A stretch of 36,708 nucleotides of DNA from Betaproteobacteria bacterium (GTDB lineage: Bacteria; Pseudomonadota; Gammaproteobacteria; Burkholderiales; WYBJ01): the NCBI GenBank assembly GCA_009377585.1, contig WHTS01000040.1:1-36708 (forward strand), read 5' to 3'. Position 1 is the stretch's first letter; every line of letters begins with the position of its first letter. Positions 1 through 9,196 of this stretch are shown piece after piece. A program made the position numbers and the translations under genes. The notes beneath the pieces are model-generated. The model had not been told where the DNA came from, did not search any database, and worked only from the letters and a program-made list of their open reading frames with translations.

Positions 1-1859
1 CCGATCTCGATCACCCGCGCAGGCGGCAGGCTGAAGTATTCGGCGGCGCTCGGGCTGTTCCTCTGCATCCAGCGGAAGAGCTCCCGGCGCCAGGTGAAAA
101 ATCCCCGCTTCTCGGCACGCGCCAGCGTCGTCTTGCCCAGGAAGAACGTCGTGTCTTCCAGCTCGAACGCGAGCCCGCGTTGCGCCAGCAGCTTCAGCGC
201 ATGCGGAATATCGGGCTCCTCGCGAAATCCATAGTGCAGCGCGACCTTGTAGCAGCGGCCGCGCTCGATCACGTCGATCTCGGTGCGCTCGTCGTCCGGC
301 ACCTGCGGCACGTCGGCCGTCACGACCGTAAGGAACACGAGGCGCTCGTGCAGCACCCTGTTGTGCTTGAAGTTGTGCAGCAGCGTGGTCGGCACGCTGT
401 CCCGCTCGGCGGTGAAGAAGATCGCGGTGCCCGGGACGCGCGGCACCTCGGCCATGGTCTGCATGAAGCCTTCGATCGGGACGCGCCGGGCCTCTTCCGA
501 GGCGGCGATGGTATCGGTGGCGAGCTTCCAGGTGGTGAGCATGGTGAACAGAATCACCGCCACGGCAATCGGAAACCAGCCGCCGGAGAAGAACTTGGTC
601 GCGTTGCTGGCAAAGAACATGAGCTCGACGCAGCCGATCGCGCCGAGCACGAGCATCAGCAACGGCCCCCGGCGGGGCCGCAGCAGCCACACGACCATGA
701 TGACCAGGCTGGTTTCCAGCACCATGGTCGTGGAGACCGCGATGCCGTACGCCGCGGCGAGCGCCTCGGACTCGCGAAATTCGAGCACCAGGGCGATCAC
801 CAACAGCAGCAGCAGCCAGTTCACGCGCGGGATGTAGATCTGACCGCGCTCGGTTTCCGAGGTGTACAGCACCGTGACGCGCGGCAGATAGCCGAGCCGC
901 GAGGCTTGCTGGGTGACCGAGAACGCGCCCGAAATGGTCGCTTGCGAAGCGATCACGGTCGCCGCCGTCGCAAGCACGATCAGCGGTGGCAGCCATTCGA
1001 TCGGCGCGAGCAGGTAGAAGGGATTCGCGACCGCCGCGGCATTGCGAAGTAGCAACGCGCCCTGGCCGAAGTAATTGAGCATCAGCGCCGGCAATACGAT
1101 GCCGAACCAGGCCCAGCGAATCGGCCGCCGCCCGAAGTGGCCCATGTCGGCATAAAGCGCTTCGCCGCCCGTAAGCGCCAGGAACACGGCGCCGAGGGCG
1201 ACGAAGGCCACGCCGGGTTGGTCGGCCGCGAGGCGCGCGGCGTGTCGTGGATCGAGACCGGCGAGCACCTGCGGGGTTTCGACGATGCTCTGGACGCCCA
1301 GCAGTGCGAGCGCGCCGAACCATACCAGCATGATCCAGCCGAAGAAGCGCCCGATCCTGGCCGTGCCGCGCCGTTGCGAGACGAACAACATCACGATCAC
1401 CGCAACGGTGACCGGCACGATCCACTCGCTCAGGCGGGGCGCGATCAGCGTCAGTCCCTCCACGGCCGAGAGCACCGAGATCGCCGGCGTGATGATCGCG
1501 TCGCCGAAGAAAAGCGAAGCGCCGAGCACGGCGATGCCGCCCGCGACCCATTGCGTGCGCGGGTGCTTGCGCAGCAGCCGGCCGGCGAACGCGAGCAGGG
1601 CGAGGATGCCGCCTTCGCCGCGGTTGTCGAAGTTGAGCACGATGGTGACGTACTTGAGCGACACCACCAGCATGACCGACCAGAAGATGAGCGACAGCCC
1701 AGCGAGCACGTTGGCTTCGTTCAGCGCCATGCCGAGCGATTCGGAAAACAGCACCTTGAATGCGTACAGCGGACTGGTGCCGATGTCGCCGAAGACGACG
1801 CCGAGCGCAGTCAAGGTAAGGAGTCGAAGCGGAGGGCGGTCGCTGGGCGAGGAGGGCAT
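1..1859 (-). CDS. kup: Low-affinity potassium transporter Kup (3' end cut by window edge)
   Basis: Inner-membrane K+ uptake permease of the KUP/HAK/KT family, thought to work as a K+/H+ symporter. Translation from the ATG at 1859 gives 619 residues. They begin with a short cytoplasmic segment and the family signature GDIGTSPLYAFK at about residues 24-35. A dozen hydrophobic segments follow, then a soluble C-terminal domain. The visible end, PPARVIEIG, matches the last part of known Kup proteins, so only about five codons and the stop lie outside the window. The gene is divergent from the small exported-protein gene at 1932, with 72 bases between them. No strong Shine-Dalgarno sequence is visible before the ATG. 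Family assignment is secure; transport properties are from family knowledge. Confidence 0.95.
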   Translation of the reverse strand, partial: MPSSPSDRPPLRLLTLTALGVVFGDIGTSPLYAFKVLFSESLGMALNEANVLAGLSLIFWSVMLVVSLKYVTIVLNFDNRGEGGILALLAFAGRLLRKHPRTQWVAGGIAVLGASLFFGDAIITPAISVLSAVEGLTLIAPRLSEWIVPVTVAVIVMLFVSQRRGTARIGRFFGWIMLVWFGALALLGVQSIVETPQVLAGLDPRHAARLAADQPGVAFVALGAVFLALTGGEALYADMGHFGRRPIRWAWFGIVLPALMLNYFGQGALLLRNAAAVANPFYLLAPIEWLPPLIVLATAATVIASQATISGAFSVTQQASRLGYLPRVTVLYTSETERGQIYIPRVNWLLLLLVIALVLEFRESEALAAAYGIAVSTTMVLETSLVIMVVWLLRPRRGPLLMLVLGAIGCVELMFFASNATKFFSGGWFPIAVAVILFTMLTTWKLATDTIAASEEARRVPIEGFMQTMAEVPRVPGTAIFFTAERDSVPTTLLHNFKHNRVLHERLVFLTVVTADVPQVPDDERTEIDVIERGRCYKVALHYGFREEPDIPHALKLLAQRGLAFELEDTTFFLGKTTLARAEKRGFFTWRRELFRWMQRNSPSAAEYFSLPPARVIEI

Positions 1860-1931
1860 TGGGGCTTCGCTTTATTGTTGCCGCATGACGATACTCTTGT
1901 GCCAAATGCGCAGCAACCTGGCTGCTCGACG

Positions 1932-2480
1932 ATGAAACGACGCACCTTGCTCGTGTCGGCCGTCACGCTTTCGCTCGGCGCCGCGGCGGCCGACACGAGG
2001 ACGATCACCTACAACGACACGCACTTCAGCATCGATCTTGCGGCGGGCTACGCCGGCCCGGTGGAGCACGTGTCCGGCACGTCGGTGAGCCGCGGCTTTC
2101 GCAAGCCTTATCCCGGCACGCCGTTGAGCACGGTGATCCTGGTGACGGTGCGGGAACTGGGGCCGAGCTTCGCCAAGCAGGCGCCCGGGGAGCGTGCGCG
2201 GCTGACGCGCGAGACTTTGGAGGCGATCGTCGCAGGCATCGAGAACAATCGCGTCGGATTCCGCAGCTTCGAGCCGCGCACCGTGACCATCGCAGGCTAC
2301 TCGGGCTTGAAGCTCGCCTGGAGCGGGGCGGCGCAGGGCATCGCGTTCGACGGCGTCGTGTACTGCGTGCTCGTCGGCTCACGCGCGATAGCGGTGCAGA
2401 TTCAAGACCCGGCCGGGCGTGGGAAGGAGCGCATCGCCGAAGCGGTCCGCGCGGTGGAGCGCATGCGCATCGCACGATAG
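1932..2480 (+). CDS. Small exported protein of unknown function
   Basis: Encodes 182 residues. The ATG at 1932 was chosen because it opens a clear Sec signal peptide: MKRR, then a hydrophobic stretch, then an AAAADT cleavage region near residues 18-21. The open frame extends further upstream, but only antisense to kup. The mature part is soluble, with mixed alpha/beta character and no recognised catalytic motif; it contains a single Cys at about residue 144. The domain looks like a periplasmic stress or lipoprotein-like fold, but I do not recognise the family. It is transcribed away from kup, and the shared 72-base gap must hold both promoters. It ends just before a short palindromic repeat at 2523-2553. 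Confidence 0.7.
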   Translation: MKRRTLLVSAVTLSLGAAAADTRTITYNDTHFSIDLAAGYAGPVEHVSGTSVSRGFRKPYPGTPLSTVILVTVRELGPSFAKQAPGERARLTRETLEAIVAGIENNRVGFRSFEPRTVTIAGYSGLKLAWSGAAQGIAFDGVVYCVLVGSRAIAVQIQDPAGRGKERIAEAVRAVERMRIAR

Positions 2481-2522
2481 CGACGACGTAGCCCGAAGAG
2501 TCAGCCGGACTTCGTCTTCCTG

Positions 2523-2553
2523 CGTTCCCGCCTGTGCGTTTGCACGGGAATGA
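2523..2553 (-). repeat. Family B palindromic repeat, copy 1 (reverse orientation)
   Basis: On the minus strand it starts gtcattcccgtgc and ends ggcgggaac, with ttcccg/cgggaa arms (2525-2530 and 2545-2550). It is the same family as the elements at 26019-26090 and 30062-30092. It lies 42 bases after one stop codon and 18 bases after the end of the facing gene, so it sits between two convergent genes. Confidence 0.6.
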
Positions 2554-2570
2554 CGTCGACCGACTGCCCT

Positions 2571-4019
2571 TTACGCGCGACGCTTCAAGACCCTGCCGGG
2601 GCGAGCGCCGGTCGGCGCACCTTGTCTCCAAACCGGCTCACCGTTCACGATCACCGTGTGGATGCCGGGTGCCGGCCGCACCGGGTCTTCGAACGACGCG
2701 GCGTCGATCACGACATCCGGGTCGAACAGCGTGATGTCGGCATAGGCGCCTGCGCGCAGCACGCCGCGGTCTTCGAGACCGAAGCGCGCGGCGGTCAACC
2801 CGGTCATCTTGTGCACCGCCGTCTCGAGCGAAAAGAGATTGAGGTCGCGTGCATAGTGGCCGAGCACACGCGGGAACGTTCCCCAAAGGCGCGGATGCGG
2901 GCGGGCATCGTGCGGAAGACCGTCGGAGCCGATCATCGTATGCGGATAGGCGAGGATGCGTTGCACGTCGGCCTCGTCCATCATGAAGTAGATCGCCCCG
3001 GCGGGCTGCAGGCGATCGATTGCTTCGGCTTCGCTCACGCCCAATGCGCGCGCCGCCTCGACGAGATCCTTGCCGCTCAATTCGGGATGCGGCTTCGACC
3101 ACGTGACGATCACCCGGTTGGATTGTCCGGCACGATGCCGCTGCATCACCGTCGACGACGCGATATACGGATAACAATCGAGCCCGACACTTTGCCGCGC
3201 CCGCGTACGCTCGATCAGCGCCAGCGTCTCGGTCGAGCGGCCGTGATTGGCTTTGCCGACGCACTTGTGATGCGAGATGACGACCGGGATGCCGAGCTCG
3301 TCGCCGATGCGGAAGGTCTCATCCATCGCCGCGACGATGGCGTCGTCTTCGTTTCGCATGTGCGTGACATAGAGCCCACTTGTGCGTGCAAGGGGTTGGC
3401 ACACCGCAATCAGCTCCTCGGTCGAGGCTTGAGCCGCAGGCGCATACGCTGTGCCGGTCGACAGGCCCAATGCGCCCTGCGCCAACGCCTGCTCGGCAAG
3501 CCCGCGCATGCGCTCGATTTCCGCCGTCGTCGCCGGCCGATCCAGACGATCCATGGTCGCGGCCCGCAAGGTGGTGTGTCCGATGAGGCACGCCGCGTTG
3601 GCCGCCGCCGGCGCATCAGCGAGCGCGGCGCAATAGGTGCGAAAGTCCGGGAAACGGAACCACTGCCCGTCGCTGTCGAGCAGATCGAGCGGCGGTATGG
3701 AAGCGCTGTGAGCGGGCGAGCACGCCAGGCTGATGCCGCAGTTGCCGGTGACGACGGTGGTCACGCCCTGGCTCACCTTCGGCGTCATCGTCGGGTCGGA
3801 CAGAAGCATGCGGTCGTCGTGCGTGTGCGCGTCGATGAATCCGGGCGCGGCGACCAGCCCGCGAGCGTCGATCTCGCGGGCGGCCTCGTCGTCGCCGGCA
3901 AGTTGTCCGACGCGGACGACGCGATCGCCGCGGATGCCGATGTCGCCGGCGAAGCGCGTCGCGCCGGTTCCGTCCACGATGGTTGCATTGCGAATGGTCA
4001 GGTCGAATCGCGTCGTCAT
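2571..4019 (-). CDS. D-aminoacylase (N-acyl-D-amino-acid deacylase), amidohydrolase superfamily
   Basis: Zinc amidohydrolase expected to cut N-acyl-D-amino acids to the free D-amino acid and a carboxylate in the cytoplasm. It is 482 residues long, the normal length. Metal and catalytic residues known from the Alcaligenes D-aminoacylase are present at almost the same numbers: HTH at 65-67, Cys94 in NCGIS, His220 in THMR, His250 in SHHK and Asp366 in IGSDGLPHD. The protein has a small beta-sandwich at both ends and a TIM barrel between. The start at 4019 is preceded by ccggag at suitable spacing. The gene stands alone, facing the exported-protein gene. The exact acyl/amino-acid preference is not readable; dihydroorotase-like relatives are less likely because NCG and SHHK are retained. 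Confidence 0.9.
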   Translation of the reverse strand: MTTRFDLTIRNATIVDGTGATRFAGDIGIRGDRVVRVGQLAGDDEAAREIDARGLVAAPGFIDAHTHDDRMLLSDPTMTPKVSQGVTTVVTGNCGISLACSPAHSASIPPLDLLDSDGQWFRFPDFRTYCAALADAPAAANAACLIGHTTLRAATMDRLDRPATTAEIERMRGLAEQALAQGALGLSTGTAYAPAAQASTEELIAVCQPLARTSGLYVTHMRNEDDAIVAAMDETFRIGDELGIPVVISHHKCVGKANHGRSTETLALIERTRARQSVGLDCYPYIASSTVMQRHRAGQSNRVIVTWSKPHPELSGKDLVEAARALGVSEAEAIDRLQPAGAIYFMMDEADVQRILAYPHTMIGSDGLPHDARPHPRLWGTFPRVLGHYARDLNLFSLETAVHKMTGLTAARFGLEDRGVLRAGAYADITLFDPDVVIDAASFEDPVRPAPGIHTVIVNGEPVWRQGAPTGARPGRVLKRRA

Positions 4020-4164
4020 GATGGGCTCCGGAGCTGTTTGCAGTCTACGCTTTAGCGAGCTTTTGCCAAATCGCTGACAGCTCGCTCCCTCCCTTGCAGG
4101 GCGCGCATCGGCATGCAGGCCGATGCCGTTCGGCCGGCGCAGACCATGGTCTGCGAATTCCCGG

Positions 4165-4202
4165 CCTCACCCCCCAACCCCTCTCCCAAAGGGAGAGGGG
4201 AG
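4165..4202. repeat. Family A palindromic repeat, copy 1
   Basis: Starts cctcacccccc and carries a perfect 10-bp inverted repeat, cccctctccc (4178-4187) and gggagagggg (4191-4200), around an AAA loop. The same element recurs at 10231, 18648 and 29065, and a relative is inside hsdM at 13061. It lies between the divergent D-aminoacylase and cytochrome genes. Confidence 0.8.
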
Positions 4203-4298
4203 CGTAGTGCGGAAAGCGGCTTGTCAGCCACTTTCCGAATTGTCCAAATGGAACGGAGGCTATGATAGGCGCTCGTCGACCCAGCACTGGGGTGCGAG

Positions 4299-4797
4299 AT
4301 GCTAAAGAACCGGATTGCGGCGGCCATGCTCTGCGGGGTAGTGGCCATATGCAGCGGCATGGGATCGGCGGCGGCCGCGAGCAGCGATTCCCGGATCGAG
4401 CGTGGTCGCTACGTCGCGATGATCGGCGGCTGCAACGACTGCCATACTGCCGGCTTTGCCGAAAGCGGCGGCAAGGTGCCCGAGAGCGAATGGCTCAAGG
4501 GCGATCGGTTGGGATGGCGGCCCCTGGGGCACTACCTTCGCGCCGAACCTGCGGCTTTACATGCGCAAGCTTTCGGAAGACGACTGGGTGCGGGCGGCGC
4601 GCGCGCTCAAAACGCGCCCGCCGATGCCGTGGTGGGCGCTGCATGCCATGAGCGAGCCGGACCTGCGCGCGCTGCACCGGTTCATCCGCAGTCTCGGCGA
4701 GCCGGGAGCGGCGGCGCCGGCCTATCTTCCACCGGACAAATCTCCGACGCCGCCGTACATCGAGCTGGTGTTGCCGCCCGCCAAGCCGGGCAAGTAG
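4299..4797 (+). pseudogene. Periplasmic mono-haem cytochrome c, frameshifted
   Basis: The first frame, from the ATG at 4299, encodes a signal peptide (MLKNRIAAAMLCGVVA...) and then GRYVAMIGGCNDCHTAGF, a CxxCH haem site, and runs to GDRLGW at 4517. The rest of the protein (GPWGTTFAPNLRL ... PPMPWWALHAM ... LHRFIRSLG) continues in another frame from 4519 to the stop at 4795-4797. The switch needs one extra base at 4518, or two missing bases. A loss of two bases would restore GWRGPWGTT, the wording I expect in such cytochromes. Together the two parts make a normal-sized protein of about 165 residues. The Met in PPMPWW may be the distal haem ligand. It is either a recent pseudogene or a sequencing error. 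The electron partner is unknown. Confidence 0.75.
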
Positions 4798-4947
4798 GAC
4801 TCGGGCGCGCCGGATACGGTCGCAGGAATCGCTCTGACCGCCGCGGCCGAATGCAGGTGTGTGCGATGTGCCGAGCGCGATGTTTCGGTTCGTTCGGTCG
4901 CAAGGCGGATATCCCCGGGTGGGAACGCGGGACACCGCCATGGGCAG

Positions 4948-6819
4948 CTATGTCTCGGTTCGCCCGAGCCCACGCAGCGGATCCATCGCCTGCACCAGGC
5001 TGCGTTCTATCGGATTCGGTTCGCCGTCGAAGCGGGACGCCAGCACCTCCGCACACAAGGGCGCCCAGATCAGTCCGCGAGCGCCCATGCCGGCCAAGAG
5101 ATAGCAGTTGGAATCGCCGCTCGGGGTGTCGGCGGAGCCCAACGCGCCGCATACAGGCAGCCGATCGGCCGTAGCCGCGCGCAATCCCGCCCAGCCGCCG
5201 AGCCGCGCGGGATCGAGACCCAGGCCGAAGCCCGGCAGCATGCGCTGCGCGCGCTGGAGATTGCTCGCATGATCGGCGTTGCGCAGGTCTAGCGCTTCGA
5301 CGTCCGGTTCGAAGGTCGCGCCGACGCAGTGGCCGCCGCCGGGAAGCGGCGCGATGTAGCCGTCGCCGCAAACGACAATGTCGAGCACTCGGTTCGGCGC
5401 CGGTGGAATGAAGCTCACCTGGCCGCGTACGCCGACCATCATCGGTAATTGCGCCGAGTCGAACCGCCGCGCGTCGTAGCCGTTGGCGAGCACGAGCACG
5501 GGCGCCTGCGCGAGTACCCTGCCGCCCGCATCGCGCACGCGCCATCCTGCCGGCGAGGGCACGAAGTCGTGTGCGGCGCTGCCGAATTGCGTCCGAATGC
5601 GATCGGCGCCGAGGCCGAGCAGCGCGCGACATAGCGCCTGCGGCCGTGCCCAGCCGCCGTCCGCGATCCACCACCCGGGGCCGGCGACGCGGTGGCTTGC
5701 GAGTCGTGCGCCTTCGTCGGTCTCGACCCAGCGCACGTATTGCGGCGGAAAGGCGTGTGCGGCCAGGATGGCGGCCATGCGGCTGGCCTGTTGCGCCGTG
5801 GTCGCGACGTGCAAAACGCCCGTTCGCCGATAGGCATCCGACCATCGCGGATCGCGATCCAGCACTCGCGTCGCCCACAGGAACGCGGCGCGTGCGAGGC
5901 GAGCGTTGTCGCTATCGGCGAGGTTCAAGGCCGGGCGCACTGCGCCGACCGCATTGCCGGAGGCTTCCTGCGCAGGTTCGCGGTGACGCTCGATCAGGTC
6001 GACGGCCCAGCCACGCGAGGCGAGTGCGTAAGCAGCCCAACTGCCGGCGAGTCCCGCGCCGATGACGACAGCATGACTTTCGCGCGCAGCGGCAGGTCCA
6101 TGAGAATCCGTTGCGCCGGGGCGAATCGCGCCGAGCATTTCACGCTTGCGTCCGAACCCGGGACGCTTGTCGACCTGGAACCCCACCGACTGCAAGCGTG
6201 CGCGAACGGCTGTCGCAACTGACCAGGTCGCTGCAGTCGTTCCCGGTCCGCTCAAGCGGGCAAGCTGTCGAAACAGCGCGTCCGACCACATCTCGGGGTT
6301 TTTCTCCGGCGCGAACCCGTCGAGAAAGATCGCATCGGCGCGCGCGTCGAGCTCCGACAGCATTTCGACCGCATCGCCGAAGAGCAGTGTGAGCGCGATG
6401 CGACCGCCGGCCAGGTCGATGCGATGGAAGCCGCGCAGGGGCGCCGGCCAGGCGCGGCGAAGCTCCTCCGCCAGGCCGGCAATGTGCGGCCAGCGTGCGT
6501 GCGCGCGCGCCAGATCTCCGGGCAGTGCAGGATGCTTCTCGACCGCGACGTAGTTCAGGCGCGAAGGTCGACCCGGGTCGGCCAGCAGCTCGCCGGCGCA
6601 GCAGAGGAAATTCAGGCCAAGCCCGAACCCGGTTTCGAGGATCGTGACCGAGCGCCGCCCGCGCCAGCGTTGCGGCAATCCATTGCCCGCAAGAAAGACC
6701 GCGCGCGCCTGCGCCGGCCCGCCATCGACCGAGTGATAGACGTCGGAGAAGTCCTCGGAGTAGGGCGCGCCGCCCGCGTCGAATGCGATTCGCGCGGGCT
6801 GCAGCGTTTTACTGAGCAT
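4948..6819 (-). CDS. mnmC: Bifunctional tRNA 5-methylaminomethyl-2-thiouridine biosynthesis protein MnmC
   Basis: Completes the mnm5s2U34 wobble modification of tRNA. The FAD domain removes the carboxymethyl group from cmnm5s2U, and the methyltransferase domain then methylates nm5s2U with SAM. Of the 623 residues, about 1-240 are the MTase, with SAM site ILETGFGLGLNFL at 60-72 and the DGFAPEKNPEMW motif near 170-180. From about 249 the oxidase starts with the dinucleotide-binding motif VVIGAGLAGSWAAY. Length and domain order are normal. The gene begins 3 bases after the stop of ypfJ on the same strand, so the two are probably co-transcribed. The C-terminus shows the usual GMGARGLIWAP wording. 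Assignment is secure. Confidence 0.95.
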   Translation of the reverse strand: MLSKTLQPARIAFDAGGAPYSEDFSDVYHSVDGGPAQARAVFLAGNGLPQRWRGRRSVTILETGFGLGLNFLCCAGELLADPGRPSRLNYVAVEKHPALPGDLARAHARWPHIAGLAEELRRAWPAPLRGFHRIDLAGGRIALTLLFGDAVEMLSELDARADAIFLDGFAPEKNPEMWSDALFRQLARLSGPGTTAATWSVATAVRARLQSVGFQVDKRPGFGRKREMLGAIRPGATDSHGPAAARESHAVVIGAGLAGSWAAYALASRGWAVDLIERHREPAQEASGNAVGAVRPALNLADSDNARLARAAFLWATRVLDRDPRWSDAYRRTGVLHVATTAQQASRMAAILAAHAFPPQYVRWVETDEGARLASHRVAGPGWWIADGGWARPQALCRALLGLGADRIRTQFGSAAHDFVPSPAGWRVRDAGGRVLAQAPVLVLANGYDARRFDSAQLPMMVGVRGQVSFIPPAPNRVLDIVVCGDGYIAPLPGGGHCVGATFEPDVEALDLRNADHASNLQRAQRMLPGFGLGLDPARLGGWAGLRAATADRLPVCGALGSADTPSGDSNCYLLAGMGARGLIWAPLCAEVLASRFDGEPNPIERSLVQAMDPLRGLGRTET

Positions 6820-6822
6820 CCA

Positions 6823-7668
6823 TCAAACGGACCCGGAGAAGGTGTCGCATTGTCGCAGATCGCCGCTCTGGAAGCCGCGCCGGAACCAGCTCACCCGCTG
6901 CTCGGAGCTGCCGTGCGTGAAGCTCTCCGGGACGATGCGGCCCTGGGTCTGCCGCTGCAGGCGGTCGTCGCCGATGGCCGCGGCCGCGGTCAATGCTGAT
7001 TCCAGATCGCCCTGTTCGAGGATCTGGCGCGTGCGGTTGGCGTGGTAGGCCCAGATGCCGGAGAAGCAATCGGCCTGCAGCTCCATGCGCACCGAAAGAG
7101 CATTGGCGCGCGCCTGGTCGCGCGACTGCGCCTGCAGCTGCCGCACCTTGTCCGCGATGCCGAGCTGGTTCTGCACGTGATGACCGACCTCGTGCGCGAT
7201 GACATATGCCTGCGCCATTTGGCCGGGGGCGCGGAAACGTGTTTGCAGATCGCGATAGAACGACAGGTCGATGTAGACCTTCTGATCGGAGGGGCAATAG
7301 AAGGGTCCCATGGCCGCTTGCCCGGTGCCGCAGGCGGTCGGCGTCGCGTCGCTGAAGAGCACGAGCTTGGGATCGCGGTACTGCATGCCATTGCGCTTGA
7401 AGAGCTCGCGCCAGGTATCCTCGGTGTCCGCCAGCACTTGGGAAACGAAGCGCGCGGCCTCGTCGTCGGCCGGGGGCGCCGGCGCGGGCCCTTGCTGCTG
7501 TTGCACCGGCAGGTCCGAGCCGCCCTGCAGCACGATGGAAGGATCGACGCCGAAATACATGGCGACCAGCGCCAGGACGATGGTGCCGAGCCCGATGCTC
7601 TTGCCGCCGAAGCGCATGCCGCGGCGGTCTTCCACGTTGGAGCTTTCACGTCCGCGTCCGATGCGCAT
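6823..7668 (-). CDS. ypfJ: Putative neutral zinc metallopeptidase (YpfJ family)
   Basis: Encodes 281 residues. A short basic N-terminus is followed by one membrane segment at about 26-40 (GLGTIVLALVAMYFG), then a Pro/Gln-rich linker and a peptidase-like domain. This has a zinc motif HEVGHH (His159, Glu160, His163) and a downstream LQADCFSGIW helix that would give the third ligand. These are the hallmarks of the YpfJ/PF04228 family, which is widespread but has no firmly known substrate. The topology suggests an inner-membrane-anchored periplasmic protease. It is first in a two-gene unit with mnmC, with a 3-base gap. The start ATG at 7668 has a modest gaaaga ribosome site. Function beyond a likely metalloprotease is not claimed. 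Confidence 0.9.
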   Translation of the reverse strand: MRIGRGRESSNVEDRRGMRFGGKSIGLGTIVLALVAMYFGVDPSIVLQGGSDLPVQQQQGPAPAPPADDEAARFVSQVLADTEDTWRELFKRNGMQYRDPKLVLFSDATPTACGTGQAAMGPFYCPSDQKVYIDLSFYRDLQTRFRAPGQMAQAYVIAHEVGHHVQNQLGIADKVRQLQAQSRDQARANALSVRMELQADCFSGIWAYHANRTRQILEQGDLESALTAAAAIGDDRLQRQTQGRIVPESFTHGSSEQRVSWFRRGFQSGDLRQCDTFSGSV

Positions 7669-8151
7669 GGCTGTTCTTTCGATTCAATCCGGGTTCATAC
7701 GGTGGCCGGGTCGCGCGGCCGGCATCGAAAACCGATGGTTCGCTTCGTTCACGAGTTGCGCGGGGAGCTGGCCGCCGCGATGCCGGAGGGCGCGGTTCCA
7801 CGCGTGGCCGATCTGCTCGGGCGAGCGAACCTGCATGCTAGTGCAGTGCCGACCGGACGTCCATCTTGCCCGAATCAATGGACGACGAACGCCGACGCCA
7901 TCGGCAATTGCTGCCATGCCCACCGCGTAGCGTCATGCCATTCAGCAATGACGGTGCCCGCAACTGTCCTTGCGCGGCCCGGCCGGGACGGGTGCGTCCG
8001 TCTGCTCAATGCGTATCCGTGCTGGCGGATGCTTGCAGACGACTTTTTGGGTCGCGCTCGGAGTCCTGAGTAAAATTGCTCGGCGTATTGCGTAAACGCG
8101 AACGACTGTCGGTATTCTCTTGGACACTCTCACAGAAAGCGGTGTCGCGGT
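7669..8151. other. Non-coding gap between divergent genes
   Basis: The 483 bases separate ypfJ (-) from the aldolase-like gene (+). Short open frames exist (for example 7684-7923 on the minus strand), but none has a recognisable domain or a good ribosome site. The region must hold both divergent promoters. No clear -35/-10 pair, operator or RNA structure could be picked out, apart from a small ctgca...tgcag hairpin near 7831. Confidence 0.5.
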
Positions 8152-8949
8152 ATGAGTAAATTGTTCGAGCGGCTGGGCGCGGGCGAAATGGCGCTCGGCG
8201 TATGGATCAAGGGCGGCCCCAGCTGGGTGCCGACGATCGCCCGCGCCGGGTTCGACTTCGTGCGGCCCGACATGATGTTCTCCGCCTTGGACTGGCGCGA
8301 GCTGGATCACATCCACCGGGCCGCGCAGGCGGTCGGGTTGACCACCTGGGTGCGCGTGCCCGCCAACCCATGGCTCGGCGGCACCGAGTCGCTCCAGGTC
8401 ACGGTGGACGTGCAGCGCGCCTTCAGTCTCGGCATCGAGATCGTGGGCGCATCGATCGCTTCCGCCCGGCAGGCGCGCGCGTGCCTGGAGGTGGCGAACG
8501 ACTGGCACCGCTCCGGCACGGGGGAGTATCCCAATTCGAACGAGACGTTCAAGGCGATGCATGCCAAGAGCAAGGACGTCGCGGTGTTTGCGCCGCACAT
8601 CGAGGCCGGGACGGCCATGCAGGAGATCGACGAGATCCTCGCGCTCGACGGCCTGCGCATCGTCATGCTCGCCATGACCGATCTGAGCAAGGCGCTCGGG
8701 CATGCATTCGAATACGAGCACCCGGACGTGTGGCGCGCGCTCGATTCGATCGTGGAGAAGGCCGCCAAGCGCAACATCGCCGTCGCCGCCAATATGGGCT
8801 ATGACTACACCACGCACGAGCGCATGGTCGCTCGCGTGCAGCGCATGCGCGAACACGGCGTGCGCATCTGCCTCATGCAGGGCGCCGACAACATGCTGGA
8901 GAACTTCGCCAGGCCGATGCTGCAGGATATTCGCAACCCGGCGGCGTGA
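8152..8949 (+). CDS. HpcH/HpaI aldolase family protein with altered catalytic dyad
   Basis: A 265-residue TIM-barrel protein of the class II (metal-dependent) pyruvate aldolase family, which cleaves 4-hydroxy-2-oxoacids. The two metal ligands are kept: Glu151 in HIEAGTAM and Asp177 in MTDLSKALG. The pyruvate-binding Arg68 in WVRVPAN is also kept. Where E. coli HpaI has the catalytic DGEH motif (Asp42, Glu44, His45), this protein has DMMF at 40-43, so the His/Glu acid-base pair is absent. It may have another lyase reaction, or belong to a subfamily with a different proton shuttle. The start ATG follows an agaaagcgg-like ribosome site. It stands alone, with a repeat cluster behind it. Confidence 0.85.
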   Translation: MSKLFERLGAGEMALGVWIKGGPSWVPTIARAGFDFVRPDMMFSALDWRELDHIHRAAQAVGLTTWVRVPANPWLGGTESLQVTVDVQRAFSLGIEIVGASIASARQARACLEVANDWHRSGTGEYPNSNETFKAMHAKSKDVAVFAPHIEAGTAMQEIDEILALDGLRIVMLAMTDLSKALGHAFEYEHPDVWRALDSIVEKAAKRNIAVAANMGYDYTTHERMVARVQRMREHGVRICLMQGADNMLENFARPMLQDIRNPAA

Positions 8950-9068
8950 TCCCGCACGGCGGCCGCACGCGGGACACCGATCTTGACCGCAGGGCGAAAG
9001 CGGCGCTGTCCGAACGGCATCCGGTGAGGAATTCGCTGTCCATAGCTGCTCTGGTAGTCGGTACACTT

Positions 9069-9167
9069 TCTCCTCCTCTCACGAGGAGGGTGGCGGCGAA
9101 GGAGGGGGGTGGGTTTTTTCTCCTCTCACGAGGAGCAGCGGCGCGCAGCGCCGGGGTGGTGTGGTTA
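9069..9167 (+). repeat. Family C repeats, two tandem copies
   Basis: Copy one is 9069-9119 and copy two 9120-9167. Each has a ctcctctcacgaggag palindrome followed by a purine-rich tail; the second ends ggggtggtgtggtt. The same units recur at 28079-28130 and 28128-28181. Copy one ends in a six-T run (9114-9119) after a G-rich stretch, so it could also act as a transcription terminator for the aldolase-like gene. Confidence 0.65.
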
Positions 9168-9196
9168 TGACCGCGAGACCGCCCCAACCCGCGCGC

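Noticed and set aside
180-1052. 290-codon plus-strand open frame
   Set aside because: Antisense to kup; the His/Arg-rich translation has no recognisable fold.
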